Source: JBBARC01 sp040400005 (GTDB lineage Bacteria; Pseudomonadota; Alphaproteobacteria; Acetobacterales; Acetobacteraceae). Taken from it: a DNA stretch of 47,860 bases. A program made the translations under genes and the position numbers. The notes under the pieces are model-generated. The model did not search any database. It was not told the origin of the DNA and saw only the letters and a list, made by a program, of their open reading frames with translations. Of this stretch, positions 25,808-35,950 are shown piece by piece (positions within the stretch are counted from its first letter, which is position 1; every line of letters begins with the position of its first letter). The DNA is taken from the NCBI GenBank assembly GCA_040400005.1, contig JBBARC010000020.1, forward strand, positions 1-47,860. Reading direction: 5' to 3'.

Positions 25808-26575
25808 ATGATCGTGCCGCCAGAGCTGCGCCGTTACCCCTGCCCGCACCATGCCGCCATCGCCCGCGCCCTTGGCGAGGCAAGCTTTGCCGCCCCCTTT
25901 GCCCTACCGGCGCAGCATTTTCTGTTCATCTGCTTTGCCAACCGCAGCGGGTCTAACTACCTCGCGCATTTGCTGGCCGCCAGCGGCGCCTGCAACGAAG
26001 CCGGCGAGTTTTTTAATGCCACGACGGTGCTGGAACACAGCAAGCGGCTGGGTTTGCCCAGCCTGGCGGCTTACGTGCAGGCGTTGCCCGGCATTTTGGG
26101 CAACCCGGCGTTACTTGCCGCCAAAGCTAGCTTTACCCAGTTGGTGATGCTGGCCGATTGCGGCATTTTGCCGGCGATTCTGCCGCGCAGCCGTTTCATT
26201 TTAATCGAACGCCACGACCGGCTAGGCCAGGCGATCAGCCGAGTGATCGCCAGCCAAAACGACCGCTGGACCAGCGCGCAGGCGCCGCGCATTGCTGATC
26301 ACGACCTTGTGTACGACCGCGCCGAGATCACCGCGGAGCTGGCGCGCGCCGATATTGGCACGTTTGGCTTATACCGGTTTTTTGCCGCAAACGGGCTGGT
26401 GCCGGTGCATGTGGAATACGGGGATGTGGTGGCAGATCCGGCGGCAGTGCTGGCTGATATTGGGGTGGCGCTGGGGTTGGGGGTGCTGCCTTACCGACCG
26501 GCGGGGGTGGGGATTGCACGCCAGGCGGGGGCGGTAAACCAGGCTTGGCGAGCGCGGTTTTTGGCCGGGGGGTAG
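25808..26575 (+). CDS. Stf0-type sulfotransferase
   Basis: A 255-aa protein of the Stf0 family, known from mycobacterial trehalose 2-sulfotransferase. The PAPS 5'-phosphosulfate loop is FICFANRSGSNYLAHLL (residues 40-56). It is followed by GACNEAGEFFN, the Stf0 hallmark with its acidic residue. RFILIERHDRLGQAISRVIA is the 3'-phosphate segment. It would add sulfate to a sugar or lipid, fitting the nearby surface genes. The ATG at 25808 is used; there is no signal peptide. The adhesin gene follows on the same strand after 123 nt. Confidence 0.83.
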   Translation: MIVPPELRRYPCPHHAAIARALGEASFAAPFALPAQHFLFICFANRSGSNYLAHLLAASGACNEAGEFFNATTVLEHSKRLGLPSLAAYVQALPGILGNPALLAAKASFTQLVMLADCGILPAILPRSRFILIERHDRLGQAISRVIASQNDRWTSAQAPRIADHDLVYDRAEITAELARADIGTFGLYRFFAANGLVPVHVEYGDVVADPAAVLADIGVALGLGVLPYRPAGVGIARQAGAVNQAWRARFLAGG

Positions 26576-26698
26576 GGCTGCTGCGGGCTACCGGTTGGCG
26601 CAGTTACACTTTGGCACACACAGAAATGCGTACTCTGCTATGGTCGTAACGGTACGGGGTGCGGTGGCGTGGCCCGGCGATAAAATTTGGGGGCGGCG

Positions 26699-29600
26699 AT
26701 GTCGGCTATTTCGTGGAAAACACCCAGCACAGGCACTTGGTCGGTGGCGGCCAACTGGTTGGGCGGGGTGGCGCCGGGGGCGGCTGATGATGTGACCATC
26801 GGCGGCATTGGTGCGGTGTCGCCGTATGAGGTCGCCATAACGCCCGGCAGCGTTTTTGTGCATTCGCTAACGCTCAACGATTCCAAGGTCACAGTATACA
26901 TTCAGCCCCAGGCGAATTTGCAAGCGACCACCGTGACATTGGACGCGGGCGTACTCTCGCTACTGGGTACCCTGTCAGGGGGCACGCTGATCGCCAACGG
27001 GGGCACGCTCGCAGGCACCGGCGGCACGCTGACGGGGGTCGCTGTGCAGGGAAGCTTAACGGCAAGCGGAAATGTAATTCTCGCGCAATGGTGTCACCTT
27101 CGCAGGCTTAGGGGGTATCGGCCGGGGTATTTTAGCAGCCCCAAATATATCTGGCGCAACCGGAATTTTGGCACTTGACAATGTAAGCTTCGTTGGCAAC
27201 CCTGGCAACATTGCTAACGCCGGTGGCGCAATTATTCTTGGTAGCGGCTTTACCTTAGCAGTGAACGGCCCGGGTTGGGAACGCATCTCTGGGGCAAGCC
27301 TTACAAATAATAGCGTCCTGCAAGCAAGCGGAGCAGGCTATGGGCTAGATTGCAGCAACATAAATACACTAACAAACACAGGAACCATAAGCGCAAGCTT
27401 GGGGGGCGCAGTGCTTGTTGGGAGCTATGGGGCAACCACCATCACCAACACCGGGCTGATCAGCGCAACCGGCAGCACTAGCCTGCTAACGGTTGGGTTT
27501 GCCCAAGCGTCGCAGTTAGGCACATTAAGCGTTTCCAATGGCGCCGTTATGAAACTGCTTGGTAGCTACACAGCTATTGGCACCAACCAAATCGTCATCC
27601 CTGGTACCATCGTAAACACTGGCGGCACGTTGTCGCTGGGTGGTGCCATTGCCAATAGCGGCACCATTACCAGCGGCCCCTCGCTTATTGTGGCTGGCGC
27701 CAGCATTACCGGCGGCACGGTTATCGATGCCGCGGGCATATCAAGGTATGGCACGCTGCAAGATGTCGCTTATCATGGAATTCTGACCGTTGACCCAACG
27801 GTTGGGCTGTCAGTCACCGGCACATCGACCCAATTAATCACCGGCACCACAACTCTAACCGACCTATCAGGAACTGGTTCGGCGACGATCAACATTGGTG
27901 GCGACCAATCCTCTGTGTATTTCACCGGCACGCAGGCACTGCCATTTGGCGCCACAATCGATCTTTCTGGATCACAATCATCGTTGCAGATCGATCAAAT
28001 TGATCATAGTACGATTTTGCTCGATAATCAGTCTTATGGTGGCTTCTCCCACTTTTCATTAGCACTCATAAACGGTTACACTAATGCAAACTCCCTAACC
28101 ATAGGCGCCACAACGGTCATTCATGATACTGGAAAGCTCTATGATGCGGGCATAGGTACGTTTGGAAACATCACCAATTTTGGACAAATCAGCGGATCAT
28201 CGGCGAGCGGCACCATTTCAATCGGTTACCAAGGTACCGTCACCAATGCTGGCACGATTTCTGCGGGCGGTGGTGAGCAAATGATTATCACCAGCCGCAG
28301 CATTTTGAGCAATAGCGGGTTGATAACGGCGACCGGCGCCGGCACGACGCTCACGCTCACGGCGACGACTGCCAGCAATACGGGCAGCATCGCGGTTAGT
28401 AACGGGGCGTTGCTGTCTATCAGTGCCAGCACAACTTGGTCGGCGGGAAGCACGGTTAGCGCATCCACCGGTGGCACGGTGGCCCTAATCGGCAGCTATA
28501 CAAATACCGGCATTAACCAGAGCACGGCGCTGTCGCTGATCAACAATACTGGCGGCGTCGTGGCCCTTGGCGGCACCATCACCAATAGCGGCACAATCAT
28601 AACGAACGCAGCACTGGTGGGGTTCGCCCCAACAGTAATCGGCGGCACTGTTATTGACAACAGCGGGCAATTTATGGCCTTGGGCGGCACACTTAACGGG
28701 GTTGCCTATCACGGAAATATTACACTTTCCAGCAATGGTCCTTATTTTGGCCATAACTATTTATCGATGACTGGCACCACCACGATTTCAGGTGCCGCCA
28801 CCAACACGCCAACATCCATAACAATCGCTAGTTCTTTCGGAGCTCTTTTAATCGATAGCACCGCCGCCGCCGGTATCGCCGCTGGCAGTAGCATCAACCT
28901 AACCGGCACTTACAGCGTGCTGGCCGGGACTGGTTCAACGCCCATTGCGCTAGGTGCCGTGACCATCAATCTCGGCAATAAGACGACACTGTATACTCAG
29001 TCCGCCGCAATGCAGCTGGGCAATCAAACCGTTGTGAGCCTAGCTGGCCCTGGCGCGACCGCTGCGCTACTTGCGACTTCCAACAAGCCTTTGACAAATT
29101 TTGGTCTCATCGCGGCAAGCGGCGCTAAGAGCGTGCTTAGCCTCATCGGAACCTCAACCCGTCATGCTGGTCTGATCACCAATGCTGGCACAATAGCTGT
29201 GAGCAATGGTGCCACGCTCGCCGTGGGCTTGGGGAAGGCATTACTGACATTCAGCAATTATGGCGCCATCACCGTAGACGGCGCCGGATCGGTGTTTTCG
29301 CTGCTCCAGGCAAATGGCGTCATCAATTACGCAGCAAGCCAGCTAACCGGCGGCACCTACACCATCAGCAATGGCGGTACTTTTCAGATCAGCCCCACCA
29401 TGCAAATCAACACACTCAGTGCCAAGCTTACACTGAACGGCGCCGGCTCCACGGTGCAGTCGGTCAACACCCACGGCGCCATCACCATGCTCGATTCAAC
29501 CCTCGGCAGCATCAGCGCCATTGGCACATTGCAACTGCTCGGCGCGCGCGGGTTTAACGGGCATAGCGCCATCACCGACGCCGGCACCATTGATTTTATT

Positions 29601-30296
29601 GGTGGCGCGTTCAAGGCAAGCGCGTTGACCGTGGTGGCCACTGGGCTGTTCGATGGCTATGGCCGGGTCACCACGGCACTAGCCGCCGATGGCACGGTGG
29701 AGGCCACCGGCGGCAGACTAACCTTGGCCGGCAACGTCACTGGCCATGGCGTGCTAAAAATCGATGCGCAATCATCTATGGAACTCACCGGCGCAACCGC
29801 TGCCACCCTGACCGCCGATTTTAATGGCCGCAACGCCACGTTAAAACTGGATACCCCCAGCGCATTTGCAGCCAGCATCGCCGGATTTTCGGCCGGCGAC
29901 AATATAGATCTCGCCGGTATTCTGGCCACCAGTGCCAGCGCCAGTGGCACGCTGCTGAGCATCGTTGAAAGCAACGCCACCATTTTTGTGCTGGCGCTGG
30001 CATCGCCGATTACCGGCGGCACGTTCAGTGTCGCGTCCGACGGGTCAGGCGGCAGTATTATAACGGCGGGCGCCGGGGTCAGCCAGTTGGGTTTTGTTGG
30101 CAGCATCGCGGCACCCGGCAGCACCGCCCTAACTGCGATAACCCCCTTGCCGCACGAAATCGGTGGCGGGGTGGCGCTGGCAGACAGCGAAGATGGGCCG
30201 GCCCGCGCCCATATTTATGGCGGCGCCCGCGCCGAGCCTGCGTATCACGAGCAGATTTTGGCGTGGCATCCGGGTGGCGTGACCCATGTGATGTAA
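26699..30296 (+). pseudogene. Large beta-solenoid surface protein, interrupted by a frameshift
   Basis: Two reading frames make one protein of about 1,198 aa if one base is skipped near 27086. The first frame (26699-27178) starts SAISWKTPSTGTWSVAANW and GGVAPGAADDVTIGG, typical of large repetitive surface proteins. The second (open from 27078 to 30296) continues NGVTFAGLGGIGRG and carries many short repeats such as NTGTISASLGG, SNSGLITATGAG and NSGTI, a parallel beta-helix pattern. Near the end, FSAGDNIDLAGIL resembles C-terminal domains of large exported proteins. No signal peptide and no autotransporter barrel are visible. It may be a decayed adhesin, a sequencing error or a shifted read. 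Confidence 0.7.
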
Positions 30297-30315
30297 GGCC
30301 GCCTGAGGCTGCGGG

Positions 30316-31722
30316 CTAAAGCATTGCGACCAAATCAGGCCAAACCGGGGTGGCCGACCCCAGCGCGCAGGCAGGCGTAAGCCACCGCATTGGCGCGCCG
30401 GTAATCTGCACGGGCGGCAAAACCCGGGACGCCGGCCCCCACGGGGTTGCTTCGCGGGTTGGCGCCCAATCGGCCCGGGTTTCCGGCGCGAACGCCGCAC
30501 TTTCACCTTGCGTGCCGCCATCGATCAGAAATGTTGCGGTGCGTGCCAGCGACAACCGTGCAATCCCGCCGCCCAAACCCTGCCGGCGGCGCGATAAGCC
30601 GCGCAAAACCGCCGCCGCCATTAGGTAGCCGGTTGCATGATCAAGCGCCTGCACCGGCAGGGGTACGGGCGTGGCTGCACTGGCGGCACGCATACCGGCA
30701 TCGGCGATGCCGCTGCTCATTTGCAGCAAACTATCAAACCCGCGGCGCGCCGCCCACGGGCCGGTGTGGCCGTAGGCGGATAGCGACACATCAATTAACC
30801 CCGGCCGCAGGGCCTGCAGCCGGGCAGCGCCATACCCCAACGCCGCCAGCGCCCCTGGGCGATAACCGTGCACCAAAATATCGCAGCCACGCAAAAGCGC
30901 GTCGAACACCGCGCGGCCGGCCGGCTGACGCAGATCAAGCCGTGCGCAGCGTTTACCTAAGGTGACTTCAGGCACCACGCCAGGCTCGTCCCAGCCGGGC
31001 GGGTCGAGGCGCAGCACATCGGCGCCATACCCGGCCAAAAATCGCGTGGCGATGGGGCCTGCCAGCACGCGGGTAAGATCAAGCACACGCACGCCCGCCA
31101 AGGGCCGCGCCTGCCGCGCTGGGGTTGGGGGTTGCCAGCCACTGCGGGTGCCGCCATCCGGTTGTGGCGCCCGGTGCACCAGCGGCTCACCTGCTACCGC
31201 CGCCCCCTGGGGGTGCGCGCGCCAGGCCGCCACATCGCGCATTTGGGCGGCACAGCCGCCGGCCGCGACGATGGCGTGTTCCAAATCTTGCGCATCCCAG
31301 CCGGCAACCGCCTGCGCCACACCATTACGATCCGCTTGGGCACCCAGCGCCTGAACGGCGGCGCGGCGGTGGTGCGGGGCGTTGGTATGCAGGCGGATCC
31401 AGCCATCGCGGGCCAGATAATCCCCGGCCATAGAATCCCATTGGGGCGGCAGCGCCCAACCGTCGGGACGCAATGATGCCCGAAACCAGATCGAGGCCAA
31501 ACGGCGATCAACCCGCACTGTTGGCACGTCACCGTTAACGCCCGCCATCAGCTCCGCCAGCGCCAACCCGGCCGCCGCGACCGATGCAGCGGCCAGCTCA
31601 GTCACCGCAAACACCGACGGCCACGCCCCTTCACCGGTGAACGACACCGCGTTGGTTGCCTGTGGGGGGCCATCCAGCGCCGCCCATATCGCCGTTAAAA
31701 ATGTCTTTGCCTGAGTGTTCAT
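30316..31722 (-). CDS. CaiB/BaiF family CoA-transferase (family III)
   Basis: A 468-aa class III CoA-transferase. The canonical start of the domain, PLAGVRVLDLTRVLAGPIAT, lies near residue 212. It is followed by ADVLRLDPPG, GCDILVHGYRPGALAALG, and GFDSLLQMSSG, whose Asp matches the catalytic aspartate of the family. About 200 residues precede the standard domain and look like a degenerate second copy, so the protein has a two-part layout. Such enzymes move CoA between acyl groups or racemise acyl-CoAs; the substrate is unknown. Convergent with the surface protein gene. Confidence 0.8.
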   Translation of the reverse strand: MNTQAKTFLTAIWAALDGPPQATNAVSFTGEGAWPSVFAVTELAAASVAAAGLALAELMAGVNGDVPTVRVDRRLASIWFRASLRPDGWALPPQWDSMAGDYLARDGWIRLHTNAPHHRRAAVQALGAQADRNGVAQAVAGWDAQDLEHAIVAAGGCAAQMRDVAAWRAHPQGAAVAGEPLVHRAPQPDGGTRSGWQPPTPARQARPLAGVRVLDLTRVLAGPIATRFLAGYGADVLRLDPPGWDEPGVVPEVTLGKRCARLDLRQPAGRAVFDALLRGCDILVHGYRPGALAALGYGAARLQALRPGLIDVSLSAYGHTGPWAARRGFDSLLQMSSGIADAGMRAASAATPVPLPVQALDHATGYLMAAAVLRGLSRRRQGLGGGIARLSLARTATFLIDGGTQGESAAFAPETRADWAPTREATPWGPASRVLPPVQITGAPMRWLTPACALGSATPVWPDLVAML

Positions 31723-31773
31723 AGCTGTTGCCGCCCAATCCGCCGGGCGACAGATCAGCCCGTTCGTGCCGCT

Positions 31774-32734
31774 TTAGGCAACCACTATGCGCAAAGGTGC
31801 TGCCGCATCAGTAATCGATAGCGGCACGCAACCGGCCGCATCGCCATCGGCTTGGGCCAAAAACGCCCCCGTGCCGGCAATATCCACCCGGCTGGCCCGG
31901 TGCAGGGTTAGCCCGGGCGCCCAGCGCAGCAAATTTAGGGGCAAAGCAGCGCCATACATCAGCGCCGCACACGGCCCGCCGGCGGCGAATAAGGCCACCG
32001 TAAACCCAGGCTGATCAGGCCGCGCACCAGGGGCCAGGGTGAAGGGGCCAGGGTGAAGGGGCCAGGGTGAAGGGGCCAGCATAAAGCTCGCCCTTGCACA
32101 CAATAATACTGCCGGCCTGCACGGCGCGGCCATCCAGTTGCGCATGGATCGGCGCATAGGCGTAGCGCTGCATTTCGCGCAGGGTTTGCGCCACGTACGC
32201 GGCCCGCCCGAGCCAGCGTTTTAGCCCCAGCGGCAAACGATGCACCACCTGCGCATCAAGCCCCACCCCGACCATTTGCACAAATAACCGATCCCCCCCG
32301 GCACCGCGGGCAATGCCTGGCCACAGCGTGCGGGTGCGGCGAAAGGCAAGACAAGCGGCCACGGCCCGTGGGGCGAACGGCAGGCGCAATTCGCGCGCCA
32401 GCACGTTGGCGGTGCCAATGGGGATCACCCCCAAGGCGGGGCCCAAGGCTGGCCCCAAACTTGGGCCTGCCGTGTTGCCTTGCGCGCGCGCCAGCCCCGC
32501 CGCCACTTCCGCAATGGTGCCATCACCACCTGCCGCCACCACCAGCCCGGCGCCCTGGCGGCTGGCGGCCTCGGCTAGTTCGGTTGCGTGGCCGGGGTAG
32601 CGGGTTTCGGCAATGGCCAGGCGCACCCCACTTTCGGCCAGCAGATCAAGCACGCGCCATAACCGCTGGGCACGGCGGGCGCCGGCGGCCGGGTTGAAAA
32701 TAACGATCACAGGCGCAAATCCATGCACAGCCAC
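31774..32734 (-). pseudogene. Diacylglycerol kinase-like lipid kinase, frameshifted by a 14-bp tandem repeat
   Basis: A DagK/YegS-type lipid kinase split into two frames. The N-terminal part (from a GTG at 32734) has VIVIFNPAAG, AAGGDGTIAEVAAGL and PIGTANVLARELRLP, the nucleotide-binding motifs. It runs normally to CKGELYAGPFTLAP and then goes out of frame, stopping at 32015. The C-terminal part (GARPDQPGFTVALFAAGG to IVVA, stop at 31774) lies in another frame. Removing two 14-bp repeat units joins them as YAGPFTLAPGARPDQPG, the expected family motif, giving 310 aa. It is therefore either a pseudogene or a gene switched on and off by repeat number. Confidence 0.8.
32029..32079. repeat. 14-bp tandem repeat inside the lipid kinase gene (3.6 copies)
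   Basis: Three exact copies of AGGGGCCAGGGTGA (32029-32042, 32043-32056, 32057-32070) are followed by a 9-bp partial copy (32071-32079). As 14 is not a multiple of 3, each gain or loss changes the reading frame. The frame is restored at about 1.6 or 4.6 copies. Confidence 0.95.
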
Positions 32735-32952
32735 GCGGCACTAGAGGCAAATAAACGCCAACCCTTAAGCCGAACTATGACGATTCTGTTGCATCACCGC
32801 GACAACCACATGATATTGTTAAATCTCTGATATTTACAGGCCGTCACGCAAACTTAACTTACACGACGCGCTGCATGTCGTATTGGCTGCCCCTATCTAA
32901 AGACCAGATGTCAGCCTATGTGCAACGCAGTTTTGATAAAGGGCCCGGAGAG

Positions 32953-33792
32953 ATGAACGCGTTCGTTCCGCCGCAACCCACCACCTACAAAACTGTGTTT
33001 ATTTCAGATACCCATTTGGGCACCCGCGGCTGCCGGGCAGATTTTCTGGCGCATTTTTTAGGCTCGTTCACCTGCGAAAAAATGTATTTGATCGGCGATA
33101 TCGTCGATGGCTGGCGCCTGCGTAAATCGTGGTACTGGGATGCCATGCACGATGAGGTGGTCAAACTGGTGTTTCGCCATGCCCGCCGCGCCGATGTGCT
33201 GTATGTGCCGGGCAACCACGATGAAGTGCTGCGCAATTTCTTGCCCCTCGGCCTGGAAATTGCTGGCATTAAATTCGCACCCGAAGCCGAACACATCACC
33301 GCCGATGGCAAACGTTTGCTGATTATTCATGGCGACCAGTTTGATAGTGTGGTGCGCTACGCTAAGTTTTTGGCGCATTTGGGTGACTGGGCCTATGCCA
33401 GTGCGCTTAATGTCAACCGCTGGTTTAACGCGGTGCGCCGCCGCCTGGGCTACCCTTACTGGTCGCTGAGCCAATGGGCCAAACGCCAGGTGAAGGAAGC
33501 GGTGAAAGCAATGGACCGCTACGAGGAAGCGCTGGCCCACGAAGCGCGCCGGCGCAATTTTGATGGTGTGGTGTGCGGCCATATTCACCATGCCGAAAAA
33601 CGCGAGATCGATGGTATTCTGTACCTCAACACCGGCGATTGGGTAGAAAATTGTACCGCACTGGTAGAACACCATGATGGCCGGCTAGAACTGATCGATT
33701 GGGCCGCGCTGAACCGCCTAAGCTTTTTTGCCCCCAAAGGCGCTGTTGCCCCAACCGACTTGCTACTGACGAAGGTGTCTGAACCTGCCTGA
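32953..33792 (+). CDS. COG2908 metallophosphoesterase (UDP-2,3-diacylglucosamine diphosphatase-like)
   Basis: A calcineurin-fold phosphoesterase of 279 aa related to LpxH. Metal ligands appear in order: FISDTHLGTRG, YLIGDIVDGW, VPGNHDEVL, IHGDQFDS, and GHIHHAEKREIDG. LpxH cuts UDP-diacylglucosamine in lipid A synthesis; many Alphaproteobacteria use LpxI for that step, so this homologue may act on another pyrophosphate lipid. The ATG at 32953 with a nearby GGAGAG is preferred, although in-frame ATGs at 32875 and 32908 exist. The next gene, a lipid-type glycosyltransferase, starts 4 nt later, so the pair is probably an operon. Confidence 0.82.
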   Translation: MNAFVPPQPTTYKTVFISDTHLGTRGCRADFLAHFLGSFTCEKMYLIGDIVDGWRLRKSWYWDAMHDEVVKLVFRHARRADVLYVPGNHDEVLRNFLPLGLEIAGIKFAPEAEHITADGKRLLIIHGDQFDSVVRYAKFLAHLGDWAYASALNVNRWFNAVRRRLGYPYWSLSQWAKRQVKEAVKAMDRYEEALAHEARRRNFDGVVCGHIHHAEKREIDGILYLNTGDWVENCTALVEHHDGRLELIDWAALNRLSFFAPKGAVAPTDLLLTKVSEPA

Positions 33793-33796
33793 TCTT

Positions 33797-34885
33797 ATGT
33801 GCAGCTCTGAGCTGCTGGCGGCGTCGCGTAGCAGCGATCCGCGTATCTTGATTATCTCAGATGCCTGGAAGCCCCAAGTGAACGGCGTGGTGCGCACGCT
33901 GGCAACCCTTTTGCACGAATTGCATGCGTTAGGCGCGGTGGCCGAGGTGATCGGCCCCGATCGATTTCGCACCTTGCCCTGCCCAACCTACCCCGATATT
34001 CGCCTCTCGGTGCTGCCCAAACGGCGGCTATCTAAAATGATCGAGGCGTTCGCCCCCGATGCGCTGCATATCGCAACAGAAGGGCCGCTGGGCATTGCCG
34101 CGCGCAAACTAGCCATCGCCCGCGGCTGGCATTTTACCACCGCCTTCCACACCCGCTTCCCCGAATATCTGCGCGCCCGCATCCTGGTGCCCACGCGCTT
34201 ATCCTACGCCTGGCTGCGGCGCTTTCATGGCGCCGGCCACGGGCTGATGGTGGCCACCGAAAGCCTGCGCGAAGAACTCACCGCGCGGGGCTTTGGCGAT
34301 TTGCGGGCGTGGTCGCGCGGGGTGGATTTAGGCCAGTTTCGCAGCGATGCGGCCGATCAGTGGACCGGCATGGCAAGGCCGGTGTTTTTGTATGTCGGCC
34401 GCGTCGCGGTTGAAAAAAACATTTCGGCTTTCCTCGATCTCGACCTGCCGGGGTCAAAAGTGGTGGTGGGCGAAGGGCCGCAACTGGCAGCTTTAAAGCG
34501 GCGCTACCCCGATGTGCATTTCGATGGCGTGCGCCATGGGGCGGCCCTGGCGCAAGCCTATGCCGGCGCCGATGTGATGGTGTTTCCGTCGCTGACCGAC
34601 ACGTTTGGCCTGGTGATACTGGAAAGCCTGGCCTGCGGCACGCCGGTTGCGGCGTTTCCGGTGACCGGCCCGAAAGATGTGCTGGTGGCTGGCGGGGCGG
34701 CTGTGGGCGCGGTCAACACCGATTTGCGCGCCGCCTGCCTGGCGGCGCTGGCGCATGGCGAGCGCACCGCCTGCCGTGATTACGCCGAAACTTTTTCATG
34801 GCGCGCCTGCGCGGAGAGGTTTTTAACCAATTTGGTGCCGATCCGCACCGGCATGGATTTGAGCTTGGCCGCGGCTGCCGACTAA
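33797..34885 (+). CDS. Glycosyltransferase family 4 (lipid/mannosyltransferase-like)
   Basis: A 362-aa GT-B enzyme. The N-terminus ILIISDAWKPQVNGVVRTL is the acceptor-side signature of the MgtA/SqdX/PimB-like branch. FLYVGRVAVEKNISAFLDL opens the donor domain and FPSLTDTFGLVILESLACG is the E-x7-E motif. Relatives glycosylate diacylglycerol or phosphatidylinositol, so a membrane glycolipid product is plausible. It follows the phosphoesterase by 4 nt. A family B repeat lies just downstream and may terminate the transcript. Confidence 0.83.
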   Translation: MCSSELLAASRSSDPRILIISDAWKPQVNGVVRTLATLLHELHALGAVAEVIGPDRFRTLPCPTYPDIRLSVLPKRRLSKMIEAFAPDALHIATEGPLGIAARKLAIARGWHFTTAFHTRFPEYLRARILVPTRLSYAWLRRFHGAGHGLMVATESLREELTARGFGDLRAWSRGVDLGQFRSDAADQWTGMARPVFLYVGRVAVEKNISAFLDLDLPGSKVVVGEGPQLAALKRRYPDVHFDGVRHGAALAQAYAGADVMVFPSLTDTFGLVILESLACGTPVAAFPVTGPKDVLVAGGAAVGAVNTDLRAACLAALAHGERTACRDYAETFSWRACAERFLTNLVPIRTGMDLSLAAAAD

Positions 34886-34927
34886 CCGCCCGGGCACCCC
34901 GCCAGGGGCGTTAGCTGAACCCACAAG

Positions 34928-34978
34928 ATAAAAGTCTTTTTGCTTCTTTTTCTTCAGAAAAAGAAGGTTCTTAACCTT
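34928..34978. repeat. Palindromic repeat family B, copy 2 (single arm)
   Basis: ATAAAAGTCTTTTTGCTTC followed by a CTTCTTTTTCTTCAGAAAAAG hairpin type and GGTTCTTAACC. Only one arm is present and the GC-rich core is missing. With copy 3 it brackets the SPFH gene. The hairpin with adjoining T-runs could act as a terminator for the glycosyltransferase. Confidence 0.85.
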
Positions 34979-35041
34979 GCCGCGTCCCCCCAATTGCCTG
35001 CAACACTGGGGGAAATCATCATTGGCTAGGAACCAAGCGCG

Positions 35042-35950
35042 ATGGAGCCGGTTTACTGGGGTATTTTTGCGGTGTGGGCGGTGTTTGTGCTGTCCACCGT
35101 GTTGGGTAGTTTTTTCACCGTCAGCACCGCGCAGGTGGCGGTAATCACCAGATTTGGCAAGTTTTTGCGCATTGCCGACCCTGGGCTGAACTGGAAATGG
35201 CCGTTTATTGATACAGTGAATGGCCGCGTGAGTTTGCGGGTCAACCAAATTACGCTGACCATGGAAACAAAAACTAAAGACAACGTGTTTGTCACCATCC
35301 CGATTTCGGTGCAAAACCGGGTACGGCCGGAAAAAGTGTATGATGCATATTACAAATTGGCCGATCCGGTGGCGCAGATCCAATCTTATGTTGAGCAGGT
35401 GATTTTGGGCCACGTGCCAGGCATGACGCTGGACGAGGTTTTTGCCAGCCAATCGGGCATTGCCGCCGCAGTCAAGCAAGAATTAGACGTGGATATGGCA
35501 GGTTTTGGCTACGAAATTGTTAATGTGCTGGTCACCGACATTGTGCCAGATGCCAAAGTAAAATCGGCGATGAACGACATTAACGCCGCCCAGCGCGAAC
35601 AGGTGGCCGCCAATGCGCGCGGGGAAGCCGAAAAAATTCTGGTGGTGAAAAAAGCCGAGGCCGAGGCCGAAAGCAAAGCCTTGCAGGGCCAGGGTATTGC
35701 CAATCAGCGCAAAGCCATTATCGAAGGGCTGCAGGGTTCGATTGAGCAGTTTCAAAAAGTTGTGGGCGTTGCCAGCACCTCGGAAGTGATGCAGCTGGTG
35801 CTGGTCACGCAGTATTTTGACACGCTAAAATCAATCGGCGAAAACGATAAAACCAACACGCTGTTTTTATCGCACTCGCCAAGTGCAGTTAAGGATATTT
35901 CGGACCAGGTGATGCAATCCATGTTGATCGCCGATCGGGCTAACGTTTAA
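35042..35950 (+). CDS. SPFH/Band 7 (stomatin/HflC-like) membrane protein
   Basis: A 302-aa SPFH protein. Residues about 5-25 form one membrane helix, then TVSTAQVAVITRFGKFLRI and ADPGLNWKWPFIDTV are the Band 7 hallmarks. A long coiled coil follows, rich in Ala/Glu (RGEAEKILVVKKAEAEAES). These proteins build oligomeric rings at the membrane and can guard FtsH or organise lipids. No nfeD or second hfl gene is adjacent, so it is not a standard HflKC or QmcA operon. Family B repeats lie on both sides, so it is probably its own transcript. Confidence 0.87.
   Translation: MEPVYWGIFAVWAVFVLSTVLGSFFTVSTAQVAVITRFGKFLRIADPGLNWKWPFIDTVNGRVSLRVNQITLTMETKTKDNVFVTIPISVQNRVRPEKVYDAYYKLADPVAQIQSYVEQVILGHVPGMTLDEVFASQSGIAAAVKQELDVDMAGFGYEIVNVLVTDIVPDAKVKSAMNDINAAQREQVAANARGEAEKILVVKKAEAEAESKALQGQGIANQRKAIIEGLQGSIEQFQKVVGVASTSEVMQLVLVTQYFDTLKSIGENDKTNTLFLSHSPSAVKDISDQVMQSMLIADRANV

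Noticed and set aside
27168..30296. Repeats in the adhesin as a possible CRISPR or DNA satellite
   Set aside because: The repetition is at protein level (short NTGTI-type units) with variable spacing; DNA copies are not exact and there are no uniform spacers.
31774..32157. Separate 127-codon gene at the end of the lipid kinase
   Set aside because: Its first 40 residues are translated repeat and out-of-frame kinase sequence; the rest is the missing C-terminus of the kinase.
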